From NCBI GenBank assembly GCA_036365455.1, contig JAWQUS010000007.1, positions 20,166,001 through 20,230,000 of the forward strand: a stretch of DNA of 64,000 bases. The letters are read 5' to 3'. Made by a program: the position numbers and the translations under genes. Positions 24,375-34,375 of the stretch are shown in pieces. Within the stretch, counting starts at the first letter, position 1, and every line of letters starts with the position of its first letter. Origin of the DNA: Macrosoma leucophasiata (lineage: Eukaryota; Arthropoda; Insecta; Lepidoptera; Hedylidae). The notes beneath the pieces are model-generated. The model did no database searches, was not told where the DNA came from, and was given only the letters and a program-made list of their open reading frames with translations.

Positions 24375-24795
24375 AAAAATAAAAAATAGTGCGCCGCCGG
24401 CAGCGGGAACAGGGTCCAAGCTGTCGGTGGTTAGGGTCACAGAGACAGGAACCACCGCACTATACGTGCCGTGCCGAGGAGCGCCGGCTTCTGTATCAGA
24501 CCCTTGATCCAACTTCCTAACTTGAGCCTCTTGAGATGTTGGTCGAGGCTCTTTGCTATCAATCCGTTGACCATGACGACTATCGGCACAATGATGGCCG
24601 AATCCACATCCCACATGGCGACAATCTCTCAAAAGATATCAGATTTCCATGTCTTTTTCGGCCTTCATGAGATTCTCATCATGAGGGATGGTGATATCGA
24701 TAATCACTGCGCGGCGCTCCGAGCGGTCTATTACCACTATATCAGGCTTATTATTGTTAGGTGTGTAATCAAGAACTTTTTCTCAGGGTTGAAAT
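24375..24795 (-). pseudogene. Non-LTR retrotransposon reverse-transcriptase C-terminus, degraded
   Basis: On the minus strand, about 24760-24640 reads NKPDIVVIDRSERRAVIIDI then TIPHDENLMKAEKDMEI and a stop. This is the conserved C-terminal block of a common insect non-LTR retrotransposon family (D-I-T/A-I/V-P-H-D-E/D-N-L). Downstream, in other frames, are decayed relatives of the VPIVVSVNGLI and LDQHLKKL blocks. Several frameshifts and stops make it non-functional. It lies in wg intron 1. Confidence 0.75.
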
Positions 24796-25009
24796 AAAAC
24801 ACAAATGTTCCTAAATATTGAAACTGTTAAATAAGCATGCAGTTAACATAGACAATTAATTTAAATAAGTAAATACAAATCAAAAGGAATTCATAATTAA
24901 TTACACCACATTTATTATTATATTGCCTGTCCTGAGACATTCGTTACTTACAGTAAATTCGGATGTTTGCATTAAGTACCCCCAAGCTGGAATACCGTAA
25001 ACGTTAACT

Positions 25010-25261
25010 GGTGGTAAAGTTCCCGTGTAGGAGCTCGAGGGCGTAGGCATCACCGCATTACCTAATTTATCTGCCGCTAAATGGTAGTGTTCTATTCACT
25101 ATCGTGTTCCGGTTAGATGGTAATAACTGTCACAGAGACATAACATCTAAGATCTCAGGGATGGCAACGCATCTGCATTTTGACCTCTGGTCTTGCTTCA
25201 AGTGTCTATACGCTGCAGTGATCACTTAACATCAATGTGAACCTTTGGAACATAAAAAAAA
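25010..25261 (+). repeat. SINE-A copy, sense orientation
   Basis: Starts ACTGGTGGTAAAGTTCCCG, has TAGGCATCACCGCATTACCT and CTATCGTGTTCCGGTTAGAT, and ends GAACATAAAAAAAAA. Two segments are shortened relative to other copies. Confidence 0.8.
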
Positions 25262-25491
25262 ACTCACGTCTAATGGTGCTATTTATATGCAGACAGGATC
25301 GGTAACGCCACTATGCCTATGCCGTCGGTACATTTTTTTTTAATCAATTCATTTATATTATATATCACATAGAAAAATAACATGATATTAATAACAATCT
25401 TCACACATTCTAACTAATTGATGGACGTAATGTTTCATTTGCGGTAACTTGATATAATGTAAACGATATTATTCCTAGTTTTTATCAAATA

Positions 25492-25807
25492 TCTATACAA
25501 ATAAATAAAATTGGAGTGTCTGTTTGTAATATAAAAAACAACCGCTTTTTACTTAATGCATATGTATGTATGTATATGGTAAATATACCAAAACAACATT
25601 TACAATTTTTGAATGTCTGTCTGTCTGTTTGGCGGGGCTTATCTTGGGAACGGCTTGACCGATTTTTTGACGGGACTTTCACTGGCAGATAGCTGATGTA
25701 ATAAAGAGTAACTTAGGCTACTTTTATACTAGCTTCGCCCACGACTTCGTCCGGGAAGATACTGAACAATCATTAATTCTCACGCGGGCGAAGTCGTGGG
25801 CACAGCT
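25492..25807 (+). mobile_element. Helitron-like element with foldback end
   Basis: Starts A|TCTATACAAATAAATAAAA with TTGGAGTGTCTGTTTG, a common 5' end of lepidopteran Helitron-like repeats, then ACGGCTTGACCGATTTTTTG and GGACTTTCACTGGCAGATAG. At 25731-25807 a TTCGCCCACGACTTCGTCCG arm is answered by GGGCGAAGTCGTGGGCACAG, a foldback. It may be two abutting elements. Confidence 0.5.
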
Positions 25808-26364
25808 ATATACAATAAATATCTATTGCTGTTGCAAATATATGAAGTCACCGTTAATTGGATGTATAAGTAAATGTATAATTTATACGCATCATAAAGC
25901 AAAATCCTTGCTTCTATTGCCTATCTAATGGTCATTATAATTTTAAATCTATAATTGTTATTGACTTTTATTCAATGTAATTATATTTATCTTAGTTTTT
26001 TCTATCGTTCTAAGAGTGACGGGGAATAAACTTTTTTCTTCCATTTTTGTTTTTTGTTTCCAATCCTATTTTTATTAATATATTGTAACTTTCCATGAGG
26101 CTATGGATGACTCCTACGTAGATTCCATTTATCATTTTTCTGGTAACAAAAGTTATTAAATTTATAAAATGACACACAATAATTTATTTGTATATGTATT
26201 ATATTTGTTTAATGTACTTAACTTATTCAAAAGTTTGTTGTCTTCGCTATGTAATTTTCTGCATTGGAACCGTTTTGGCTAATGAATTATTCATGTCCTA
26301 CCATAACCATATTAATTACAAAAATATGTAAATTTCCTCAAATAAATAGATAAATAAACATTAA

Positions 26365-26511
26365 CCCCCTTATTCATAAACGTACATTAGATACGTTTTA
26401 GCTATAGAATGCTTTGTCTTTGTCAGTTGCATTGTCAAATGTGCAGGAAAGAAAAGAACAAAGGAGACATTAGCAACACTTTAGCTAAAATACGTTTATG
26501 AATAAAGGGGG
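26365..26511. mobile_element. 147 bp piggyBac-type MITE
   Basis: Inverted repeats CCCCCTTATTCATAAACGTA at the left and TACGTTTATGAATAAAGGGG at the right, with an inner TTAGCTA/TAGCTAA pairing. The left flank is TTAA (26361-26364) and the right flank TTAG (26512-26515), fitting a TTAA duplication with one change. CCC-starting termini at TTAA are typical of piggyBac-type MITEs. Confidence 0.7.
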
Positions 26512-27397
26512 TTAGTATTGTGTATAAGTTTTAATTATGGTCAATGAAAATGTTTGAATAGCTCTAAATCATGAATGTTATGAAGTGAAGTGCTTGTTTA
26601 TAGATAACCAAACTAGGCATCCCTTAGCAACGAAACTTTAACTTAAGAATGTACTTGATTCGTTGCATGCATCCTGCATACAAATGAACATTTTATTAAT
26701 TAATTTGTTGGCGTTTTACGAGGTGTCAAAATATCGGAGTTTCTGTTACCAATCGCACTTGGTCCCTTGTGTTTCCTTTTGAACGTTAATTTTTGTAGAG
26801 CGGATGGTAATTTTAAGAATAAACGGGGGTCTTGATAAGGTGGTATTTGTTATCAGTGTTATCAGGACGACGGCACGCGATTCTGAACGTAATGTAATAT
26901 GGAGTACGTGGAGTGAAGACAAATTAGGTGTGCCGATTTTGGAGTGGCAATTTCTTTAGCGGCTCCTCGCACTTTTTGTCATGGGTAAAAATGTAATACT
27001 CGCGTCAGGACACGTGACTGATCGAAAATGCGTAAGACTGACACGTGGCCGGAATTGGGTCCGCCTACTTTTTGGGGACGCAATGACAGCTGTCATATGG
27101 TGGTAGTGGTCAAAAATGCACAACGCTAATAATAATTAAGTTTTCACTACTGCCGGCACTCTCGGTGTGCGACCCACGGTTTTTTTTTTCTTCAGTTACT
27201 TTGTCTTTAGATGATGACTGTTGAACTGATACTGACAGTTGTTACCTTTGTATTAATTATGTTAATATTTACAAAAATGTTATAAATATTATAACATTAA
27301 GTATTATTATGTATATATCTATTCAATATTGTTTATCTATATATGTTTTATACTTTGTATTTTATTAATTTAATTACTGTACGTATTATTTATTTAA

Positions 27398-27586
27398 CCT
27401 GTACACCCCTACCGTCTTAACCAAATCAAAAGCCTCCTTCCACCTACAGGTAGTCTGGAAGAGATCGCTTTAAGCGATAAGACCGCCTGGTTGTATTGCC
27501 TATTTGCTATGCATCTAATTTTATTTTTGTAAAAATTATTGGTGCACAATAAAGAATATTCTATTCTATTCTATTCTATTCTATAA
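27398..27586 (+). mobile_element. Retroposon 3' end with ATTCT tail
   Basis: Contains GGAAGAGATCGCTTTAAGCG and ATAAGACCGCCTGGTTGTAT, then GTGCACAATAAAGAATATTC and a run of five ATTCT units. This is a widely seen 3' end of lepidopteran non-LTR elements. The 5' boundary is not visible. Confidence 0.6.
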
Positions 27587-27616
27587 ATGTGAGAAACTGT
27601 GTATGTTAGTTACAGT

Positions 27617-27910
27617 TTGACCAACCCCGTTAGGGACCTATCGACATTGCGTCATTGGCATTGCTGTCAAATTTCCATGTCGATTTGTAGCTCTTTTAAA
27701 AGCAGCACCTAGTGATACCTAATCTGATTGATGTTCTTGCTGATAAAAAAAAAAAAATTAAATTAAATTCGTTGATGATAAACAAGCGGTAATGGTATTA
27801 TTTAGATTATTGCTATTTTGTTAAATTACAAAATTGACATAAAAATTTGACAGCAATGACAATGACGTCAGCAATGTCGATCGGGGGTTTTGGGGGGACC
27901 TTGAAAGAGG
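27617..27910. mobile_element. Probable MITE with long inverted repeats
   Basis: The left arm includes ATCGACATTGCGTCATTGGC and TTGCTGTCAAATTTCCATGT. The right arm read in reverse complement gives ATCGACATTGCTGACGTCAT and TTGCTGTCAAATTTTTATGT. The arms are about 55-60 bp with several mismatches. No clean target-site duplication was seen. Confidence 0.55.
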
Positions 27911-28659
27911 CGTGTGGTGCTCTTATTTTATTTAATTTTCTTGGTGTATTTTTAAGGTATATTAAATAAAGTTGGTGACATTTTGTTTGATAAAGGCTTA
28001 TTACAGTGCCCGTGTATAGTGAAATGGAATAATAGTGCGAAAACACGTTCTTTCGGGTTGCCTCGAAAACTTAATTGTAAATGGTTCTGGTAAAGTAGCC
28101 ATCGCTTTACTCGAATTACTCACTGTGCCTGACTGATGGACTGATAAATTGACTTACTTGCATACGAATACGAAATATCGAATATCGTGTTACTTGACAC
28201 TGGCAATATGCGTAATAGCAATGCCATAATACTAAAAAAAAATAAAGAAAATAAAGACGGACGGCCCCCTGTCATGAAGAGACTTAAAAAATTAATATTT
28301 GAATTGTTAGAAAAATGATAACTTCACATTACAGTCAGTTAATTATACTTTTCCGTGTTTTCTATACTTTAAACAAATATTAAATATAGCGAACACGCAC
28401 CGTCAATGTAAACTGCATGCCCGTTTGTCACATTCATTAAAAAAGCTAGCTGTCTGCGTGGGCGCACTAAATGGCAATTTATTATCCTACAGCGATACTT
28501 TACTCAGATAAAGATTTAATAATAATCAATTATTAATAAATCGAATTATACTTATATATCTTATAATAGTTTTTTTTTTCAACGATCAAACCTGTTATAC
28601 CAAATGGATATAAAAATAGATACGAGCACATACATCTTAAGTATCTAAAGTCATAATCC

Positions 28660-28850
28660 ATAAAGATAATAATAATAATAATAATGTTTTATTGTTCTCC
28701 ACAAAATTTCTTTACAAAACTTTTTTTTTTCTTAAATAATTACAATGTTATTGTGGAGACAGGAGTGCCCAAACTAGGTAAGCCCTGTGCTATGGGTCTC
28801 CTGGTCTCCTCCCCGGTAGTTTTCCTTTGTATTTAACACAAAATCTTAGA
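28660..28850 (-). mobile_element. Retroposon 3' fragment with TAA-repeat tail
   Basis: A (TAA) run at 28666-28684 is followed by TGTTTTATTGTTCTCCACAA and, further on, GGTCTCCTGGTCTCCTCCCC. The arrangement resembles a reverse-oriented non-LTR 3' end. The call is by layout only. Confidence 0.35.
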
Positions 28851-28946
28851 TTAATATATAAAATAACTTATGGTACTATAATACGAGTATCTACTAGTGG
28901 TGTAGTTTATTATTAGTAGTATATTTATCTGAAGTATCACATTCAG

Positions 28947-29030
28947 AGTGAGTGTGTGTGTGTGTGTGTGTGCGTGTGTGGTGTGTGTGGTAGTGTGTGT
29001 GTTATGTGTATGGAGTGTGTATATTTGTAT
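28947..29030. repeat. GT microsatellite
   Basis: Imperfect (GT)n tract with GCGTGTGTGG interruptions, inside wg intron 1. Confidence 0.9.
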
Positions 29031-29329
29031 ATGATGTTAGCTGTACTATAAAAACAGAATATAAAACTAATACATTACAACTAACTACTTAATAACTTCT
29101 AGGAGCCCTTCGGTCTCCTCGTATGAAAGGGATAATTGCCATTCACTTATTTTATGTTTACATTCTCTTTAAAGATAAATTGAAGCTTTCCATGAGACAG
29201 TAATTATAGTGTTAAACATTCATGCTAAAATTATTTTTTAACCATGGTCGCACTTGATGGTTATTATCAAATAATAGACAGTGTTAAATAATATTAATTA
29301 AGAAATATAAGATAGTAAAAACAGTTTTC

Positions 29330-29440
29330 ACTGGTGGTTAAGCTCCAGTACATGAGCTCCAGGGAGCTTGAGAGTACATAAGGATACAGGCACAAAAGCG
29401 TAGGCCACAGAGTGGCAACGCATCTTCATTTCAAATCTCT
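29330..29440 (+). repeat. SINE-A fragment
   Basis: Starts CACTGGTGGTTAAGCTCCAG and later has AGAGTGGCAACGCATCTTCA. The middle of the repeat is deleted. Confidence 0.55.
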
Positions 29441-29449
29441 GGTTTTTAA

Positions 29450-30724
29450 GTAAGTAAAATGTTACTGCTATACTTACCATCATTATGAGATGTACCTTCC
29501 TATCTATTTTTTCTCAATTTCAGGACATTTTTTTTTTTAAACCTAAGATCCTAATTTTGAACCTTATTGAAATGACAATCTAGTCTAAAAGACTAATAAG
29601 CAATTTTGTGTTAACTTAAACTACTAATAAAATTAAATAAACAAGTAAAAATGTATTTGTTTAATGCAACAGCACGAGTCGCTGTTGGCAGTGATAGCGC
29701 GTGATAAGTAACTGAAATGATGCCTTCGAATATCATAGAACTGTCTGAATTTAAATATAACGTCTGTAAAATATAATTATCTTTAAAATATTGTTAACAT
29801 ATTTTCAAAACAATTTTTAAATTGATATATTTTTATGTCGTCTCTTTTTTTATATTCACAAAAACATAAGCAAGCAAAATATTTTGAAGATTTAAAAAGA
29901 AAAAATAAATAATTTGGACTTGTACCCGACCATTGGATTACGAGTTCAATGAAACAGGGATTTTCTCCTATTAATTATGAAAACAATTTGTTTGAAAAAT
30001 AAAAAAAATACCTATTAACCATGAATATTTCATTTTTTTATTTAGTGAGGATTATTTAAAACAGAACCGATTCTAAGTGTTTGTCTTCTTGGGATACCTA
30101 TGCCGACGGCGCGGCGACGGCGGCACGATGGCGAACTTTACTACTTTTAATCGTTTATCATCAAAACTTCATAATTTTGTAAGCTATAAAATGTATGTAT
30201 CAAGTATTTATATTAAAATCAATAAAAATGAACAAAGTCGTAACTAAAATTTTCGTAATTTTACCGACCGCCGCGCCGGCCGTCGGCCCGCGAACAAAGC
30301 AATTACTGATACAATGAGATATTTGGGCAATTTTTAGGGGCAATTAAATTAAAAATATCGCAGAAATCAACCAGTTAAGGTGAAAATGTATCAATCAGCT
30401 AACTTTAATGGGTGGATAATTTTATTGTTATCATAAACATGCGGTTTACGATAAATTTTAACAACTAAATAAAGTTAATGTTTATAGCCATGATTAATGT
30501 CATCATTGTAATTGCATAAATTTACCTTCTTTTTGTCTTACAAGTGCGCATCTAAATAAATAAAATACGCAATTGATTTTGATATGTATTCATCAGTTTT
30601 AAACTATATCAAAGAAACATATTATTGCGGTAGTTATTTTAAAAGATTCTTATGAACATCTGAATCATGATGTTAATTAAACAATTTGTGTAATATATTC
30701 AAATCAATCAAGCTTATAATACTT
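29450..30724 (-). other. wingless intron 1, AT-rich stretch with two GC-rich patches
   Basis: GC-rich patches at 30099-30130 (GCCGACGGCGCGGCGACGGC) and 30263-30295 (ACCGACCGCCGCGCCGGCCG) are loosely inverted to each other and may be the ends of an unrecognised element. Otherwise nothing was recognised. Confidence 0.35.
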
Positions 30725-30966
30725 TTCAGCTTCAGCGGTGGAGCTAGGGCGAAAATAGCACCGTGGGTACCTACCTAATTTTGACGCCAAATGACATTGC
30801 ATTGATCAATAGTACTGTGGTCCAGATTTACATGCATAATAGGTATGTATTTACTGACTTTGCAACGAATTTGCATGGGGTCTTCTTTGTGTGGGTGTTA
30901 TAAAGCGCCGTGTTCATTTACCATCTATTTCACAAGTATGCTTCTTTGCTAGTTTCATGACATAAA
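30725..30966 (+). repeat. SINE-A copy, strongly diverged
   Basis: Weak but collinear matches: CAGCGGTGGAGCTAGGGCGA at the start, TTTGCAACGAATTTGCATGG and CTTTGTGTGGGTGTTATAAA in the middle, and TTTCATGACATAAAAA at the end. Confidence 0.5.
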
Positions 30967-31060
30967 AACGTCAAACATAACAATTTTCATACATTAGTGA
31001 AATAACTAAAACTATTTTATTTTAAAGAAAAATGGAAAGAAAAATTTTATTTCAGGATTC

Positions 31061-31264
31061 ATAAAGCAAGGCAATAAATGTAAAGGAAAGATTTGACAAA
31101 TCGGGCAGGACTTCAGTAGCTCAATTGGAAGAGCGGCTGGACTAGATTCCCAGTAGGCCGCGAGTTTGAGTCTCGCCTGAAGTCAAATTTTTCTTTCATA
31201 TTTTCTTTAAAATAAAATATATTTCACAAGCATGTGTTAATGCGAAATAATATAAAAACAATTA
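31061..31264 (+). repeat. Tandem unit 1 carrying a tRNA-Tyr-like sequence
   Basis: The unit starts ATAAAGCAAGGCAATAAATG and ends GTTAATGCGAAATAATATAA. It recurs 307 bp downstream (31368-31555) with few differences and a deletion of about 12 bp in the second copy. The first copy is followed by about 100 bp of unrepeated sequence. Confidence 0.85.
31110..31183 (+). tRNA. tRNA-Tyr-like sequence (probably pseudogene or SINE head), copy 1
   Basis: 74 nt. Acceptor arms ACTTCAG and CTGAAGT pair perfectly, the D arm is GCTC...GAGC and the T arm is GCGAG-TTTGAGT-CTCGC. The A-box-like TAGCTCAATTGG and a TTTTTC stop follow the pol III pattern. The anticodon arm CTGGA-CTAGATT-CCCAG has one mismatch and no GTA anticodon, though the surrounding GAGCGG-TGGACT...AGAT resembles insect tRNA-Tyr. 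It is probably not a working tRNA. Confidence 0.45.
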
Positions 31265-31367
31265 TTAAGGGTAAATGCGACTTCTTTACGATATTCAATA
31301 AACTGAAAAGTCTATTATATCGGTTGCCTAACTAGCATGGTTGGCAATAGATGGCGCTACTGCTACC

Positions 31368-31555
31368 ATAAAGCAAGGCAATAAATGTGAAGGAAAGATT
31401 TGACAAATCGGGCAGGACTTCAGTAGCTCAATTGGAAGAGCGGCTGGACTAGATTCCCAGTAGGCCGCGAGTTCGGGTCTCGCCTGAAGTCAAATTTTTC
31501 TTTAAAATAAAATATATTTCACAAGCATGTGTTAATGCGAAATAATATAAAAACA
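31368..31555 (+). repeat. Tandem unit 2 carrying a tRNA-Tyr-like sequence
   Basis: Second copy of the 31061 unit, nearly identical through GGAAAGATTTGACAAATCGG, the tRNA-like part and ATATATTTCACAAGCATGTG. Confidence 0.85.
31417..31490 (+). tRNA. tRNA-Tyr-like sequence, copy 2
   Basis: Same fold as copy 1 (31110-31183). The T loop differs: GAGTTCGGGTCTC, closer to the pol III B-box consensus. A TTTTTC run follows. The same doubt about function applies. Confidence 0.45.
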
Positions 31556-31586
31556 ATAACTAAAACTAGTGTAGGTACCTACTTTT

Positions 31587-31792
31587 TGTAAGCTTACACT
31601 CACAGCCCTGCGCTAACTGTATCACCTGTAGGTATCATTGACGCCGTTGTTAACACACAACACACACACAAACACTCAGATCTGGAACAAATATCTGCAG
31701 GCCATACAAATATTTGTCCCGTTGCGGGAATCGAACCCGCGACCCTCGAATCAACTGACCACATCGCTGTATCAAACGAGTCATCAAAAAGT
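31587..31792 (-). repeat. SINE-T copy (tRNA-headed)
   Basis: Minus-strand copy. It runs from GCTTACACTCACAGCCC (the 3' end) to the tRNA-like head CGCGGGTTCGATTCCCGCAA near 31735 and the decayed GACTCGTTTGATACAGCG. It resembles the copies at 39621, 51372 and 53348. Confidence 0.75.
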
Positions 31793-32001
31793 TAGAAGTT
31801 CTATTTCAATGATACGAATGAAGAAAAGATTTTTTTTTTAAATAAATCTAATAGATTTCTATGTCTACGTGTTAGGGATTAGAAACGCGCATACCGGGAG
31901 CACGTTGATAGTGTGTGCAAATAAAAAGTTGACGGCACGTCACTCAACTAGAGACTATACATCATCCCATGAAAGCTGTTTGTTGTAAGACTAAAAATAA
32001 T

Positions 32002-32121
32002 GAATGATGAAGGTAGACGAGGCACGAGAAGTTTGTCAGAACCGGGATGTCTGGCGCTCTACACTCTCTGCCTACCCCGTTAGGGACCTGGCGTGAAGAT
32101 ACATACATACATACATACTAA
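32002..32121 (+). mobile_element. 3' tail of a non-LTR retrotransposon (ATAC-tailed family)
   Basis: Matches the last 100 bp of the fragment at 61944-62626: GAAGGTAGACGAGGCACGAG, CTCTGCCTACCCCGTTAGGG, then GGCGTGAAGATACATACATAC. It encodes the terminal SAYPVRDLA-type peptide of that element. Confidence 0.8.
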
Positions 32122-32334
32122 AAATATCTACTCTAATGACAAAAAAACAGAGCAACTTATTTTTGAATACTAAAATACTTGTGACTCAAAATCTAGGCAT
32201 GCAGATAGTGTCTTTTATAACGGCAAGTCACTCAACTAGATATTATTCCATGCTAAGAAAACATTTAATGTTTGTTTTATCACTGTGGATAAATCACTGT
32301 AATAACAAAGAAACTAATTTTCAAAATACTTAGC

Positions 32335-32552
32335 CTTTTTTATGTTATGGCAGTAGCAAACAAGCATGCAGTTCACATTGATGTTAAGTGATGACTGCAG
32401 CCTATAGACACCCACACAAAGACCAAGGTCAAAACGCAGATGCGTTACCACTCCTGAAGCCTAAGATGTTATGCCTCTGTGACGGAAATTACCTACAGGG
32501 CTGAACATTACCACCTGACCGGCACACGATAGTGCTGAACACTACCATTTAG
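32335..32552 (-). repeat. SINE-A copy, cut at MITE B
   Basis: Starts TTTTATGTTATGGCAGTAGC and runs to AACACTACCATTTAG. It stops where MITE B begins, so the remaining 70 bp toward the ACTGGTGG end are missing. Confidence 0.8.
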
Positions 32553-32553
32553 C

Positions 32554-32964
32554 CTGGGTTGCACCAAGATATTTACATTTCACATCCTTCTCTTACTTAA
32601 ATAAATCTGTTAAAGTTAGATGTGAAATGTTTTTTTTTTTTATGTAATTGAAGTGGCAAACAAGCATACAGTTCACATTGATGTTAAGTGATGACTGCAG
32701 CCTATAGACACCCACACAAAGACCAAGGTCAAAATGCAAATGCGTTACCACTCCTGAGGCCTAAGGTGTTATGCCTCTGTGCCGGAAATTACAGGGCCGT
32801 ACATTACCACCTGACCGGAACACGATAGTGTTGAACACTACCATTTAGCGGCAAGTAAATTAGGTAATGCGGTGGTGCCTACGCCCGCGAGCTCCGTCAC
32901 TGGAGCTCTACCACCAGTAAAATGTTACATAACTTTCACAAATATATATCTTGGCGCAACCCAG
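32554..32964. mobile_element. MITE B with 19 bp inverted ends, split by a SINE-A
   Basis: Ends CTGGGTTGCACCAAGATAT and ATATCTTGGCGCAACCCAG are inverted repeats matching at 18 of 19. After removing the inserted SINE-A (32632-32919) and one duplication, the element is about 116 bp. It encodes no protein. Its own target-site duplication is unclear. Confidence 0.75.
32632..32919 (-). repeat. Full SINE-A copy nested in MITE B, 7 bp TSD
   Basis: Flanked by AAATGTT at 32625-32631 and 32920-32926. It is the cleanest copy in the window: it has all blocks from the T-run through GATGACTGCAGCCTATAGAC, GCCTCTGTGCCGGAAATTAC and GGAGCTCTACCACCAGTA. A good reference for the family. Confidence 0.9.
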
Positions 32965-34068
32965 TCTTAGTATCTAACGAAATCAAGGCATGCAATTAAA
33001 GTGTATATGGCTTGTTACCCAACGAGATGTCATCCAAATCAAATAACATTGCTGCAAAAGAGCTGGTTTTTGTTGAAGAAATATCTACTGTAATCTACCG
33101 TGTGTACTAATAGCTCAACTTATTTTTAAGCACTAAAATACTTTTCACACTATATCTAGACATGCAAATTAAGTGTCTTAATTAATGTATATGTTAACTC
33201 GAGCAATTTATTATAAGACTAGTTCTTACTCATGACTTTATCAGCTTCATTTGTCATTGATGTGTATAGAAAGTACTTACACTACATTAATCTGGGTCAT
33301 AAACTATCTGTTCCTATCTAACACCACTTTAATTTTGTGTACAGACAAACTTTCGTATTTTATTTTAGAAGGTGCGATAATTGTTATTTCTTGTGTGACA
33401 TAATAGAACCACATTTTATCTATTTTTATAACCTATGAATATGTTTAAGTAACGTATATATGTATATATACCTATTAAGTTATAAATTATATGGCCTACT
33501 TCTTATAAGGATTGAATATTTACATAACCTTTTTTAATCTAAGCAATTAAACAGTAGGTTAGTTATACCTATTTAAAACTTATTTACATAGTGAAATAAA
33601 AATATAGGTATAAATTATGATGACAAGTTAAATTAATCAGTTACTAAATCACAACACCAATTAATCTCAATAAAGTAGTTGTAAAAGGTCGAATATAACG
33701 CACATTATTATAAACAACTTTGAAATAATGTTTTACATTTTGAAGGTTATATTAATGAAACTTTTTTATGTTACAACCTTAATAAGGACCGCTAAATATC
33801 ATTTTAACTTCAAATTATCGATCTCACGACTTGTGTTTATGCGTGTTTTAATGATCCGCTAATTATCTCAGTTTATTAAGCTATAAACCGACGATTATAT
33901 CTATATACCGTTTTAAACGTATAGTGTAGGCTTAGCTTTAGAAATTGAAGTATGACTTAGCTCAATGACGAGTAATAGTACTTAGTTGTTTGTGTTTATA
34001 TGAAAAGTGATTTAAGCTTTCTTACTTACTATGAGAACTTTTGTGATATAAAGATAATTTAGACTCAC
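32965..34068 (-). other. wingless intron 1, 5' end
   Basis: AT-rich. No mobile element recognised. It ends at the GTGAGT donor of exon 1. Confidence 0.5.
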
Positions 34069-34157
34069 CACCACATACTGCCTCGTCCCCTTCGAGGTTT
34101 GTTCGCTGCTTCGCACCTCAAACACAGAAACAACACAAACAAGCACAAACACTTCAT
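34069..34157 (-). CDS. wg: wingless (Wnt-1) exon 1, signal peptide exon
   Basis: 89 coding bases. The ATG at 34157 opens MKCLCLFVLFLCLRCEA, a textbook signal peptide with a Leu/Phe/Val core and probable cleavage after CEA, followed by ANKPRRGRGSMW. The exon stops at TGG TG|GTGAGT, and the TG is completed by the G that opens exon 2, giving GSMWW-GIAKAGEPNN. Drosophila Wg has the same RGRGSMWWGIAK sequence at this place, which fixes both the exon and the start. Being only 30 codons long, it is easily missed. The resulting protein is about 392 residues, shorter than Drosophila Wg because of the short C-terminal insert. Confidence 0.93.
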
Positions 34158-34375
34158 TTTGCGATGGGCGGGCCCGCGTGGCACATCGGTCGAGCGCGCT
34201 CGAACACTACCGTCTGGCAATGTGCCCGGTCGGCTGTCGAGGCGGAGTCGTCTATGGTGGGAGGCCTTACCTGCCTCACTACCCGATTGGTCTCACACTT
34301 CAACCTTTTTTTATCAACCTCCGTCGTGCTTGGCTCATTAGATTGCTTATGCAATAGATAATGCGCGATTATGAC
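34158..34375 (-). promoter_or_regulatory. GC-rich 5' untranslated/promoter-proximal region of wingless
   Basis: Directly upstream of the wg ATG. It has much higher GC and CpG than the flanks and includes the 14 bp palindrome TCGAGCGCGCTCGA (34190-34203). Further up is TTGCATAAGCAA, near 34345, which resembles a C/EBP-type site. No TATA box was picked out and the transcription start is unknown. Open frames here on both strands are coincidental. Confidence 0.45.

Noticed and set aside
24324..24797. Host gene on either strand (102-108 codon frames)
   Set aside because: One minus-strand frame carries the DITIPHDENL block of a non-LTR retrotransposon. The plus-strand frame is its shadow.
31110..31183. 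A working tRNA with anticodon AGA or CTA
   Set aside because: The anticodon arm has a mismatch and an extra base at position 26. A serine tRNA would need a long variable arm. Tyr-like similarity without GTA suggests a decayed copy.
34099..34361. Open frames on both strands over the GC-rich block near 34.2 kb as genes
   Set aside because: They overlap the wg signal-peptide exon and its 5' region, have no family resemblance and no splice support.
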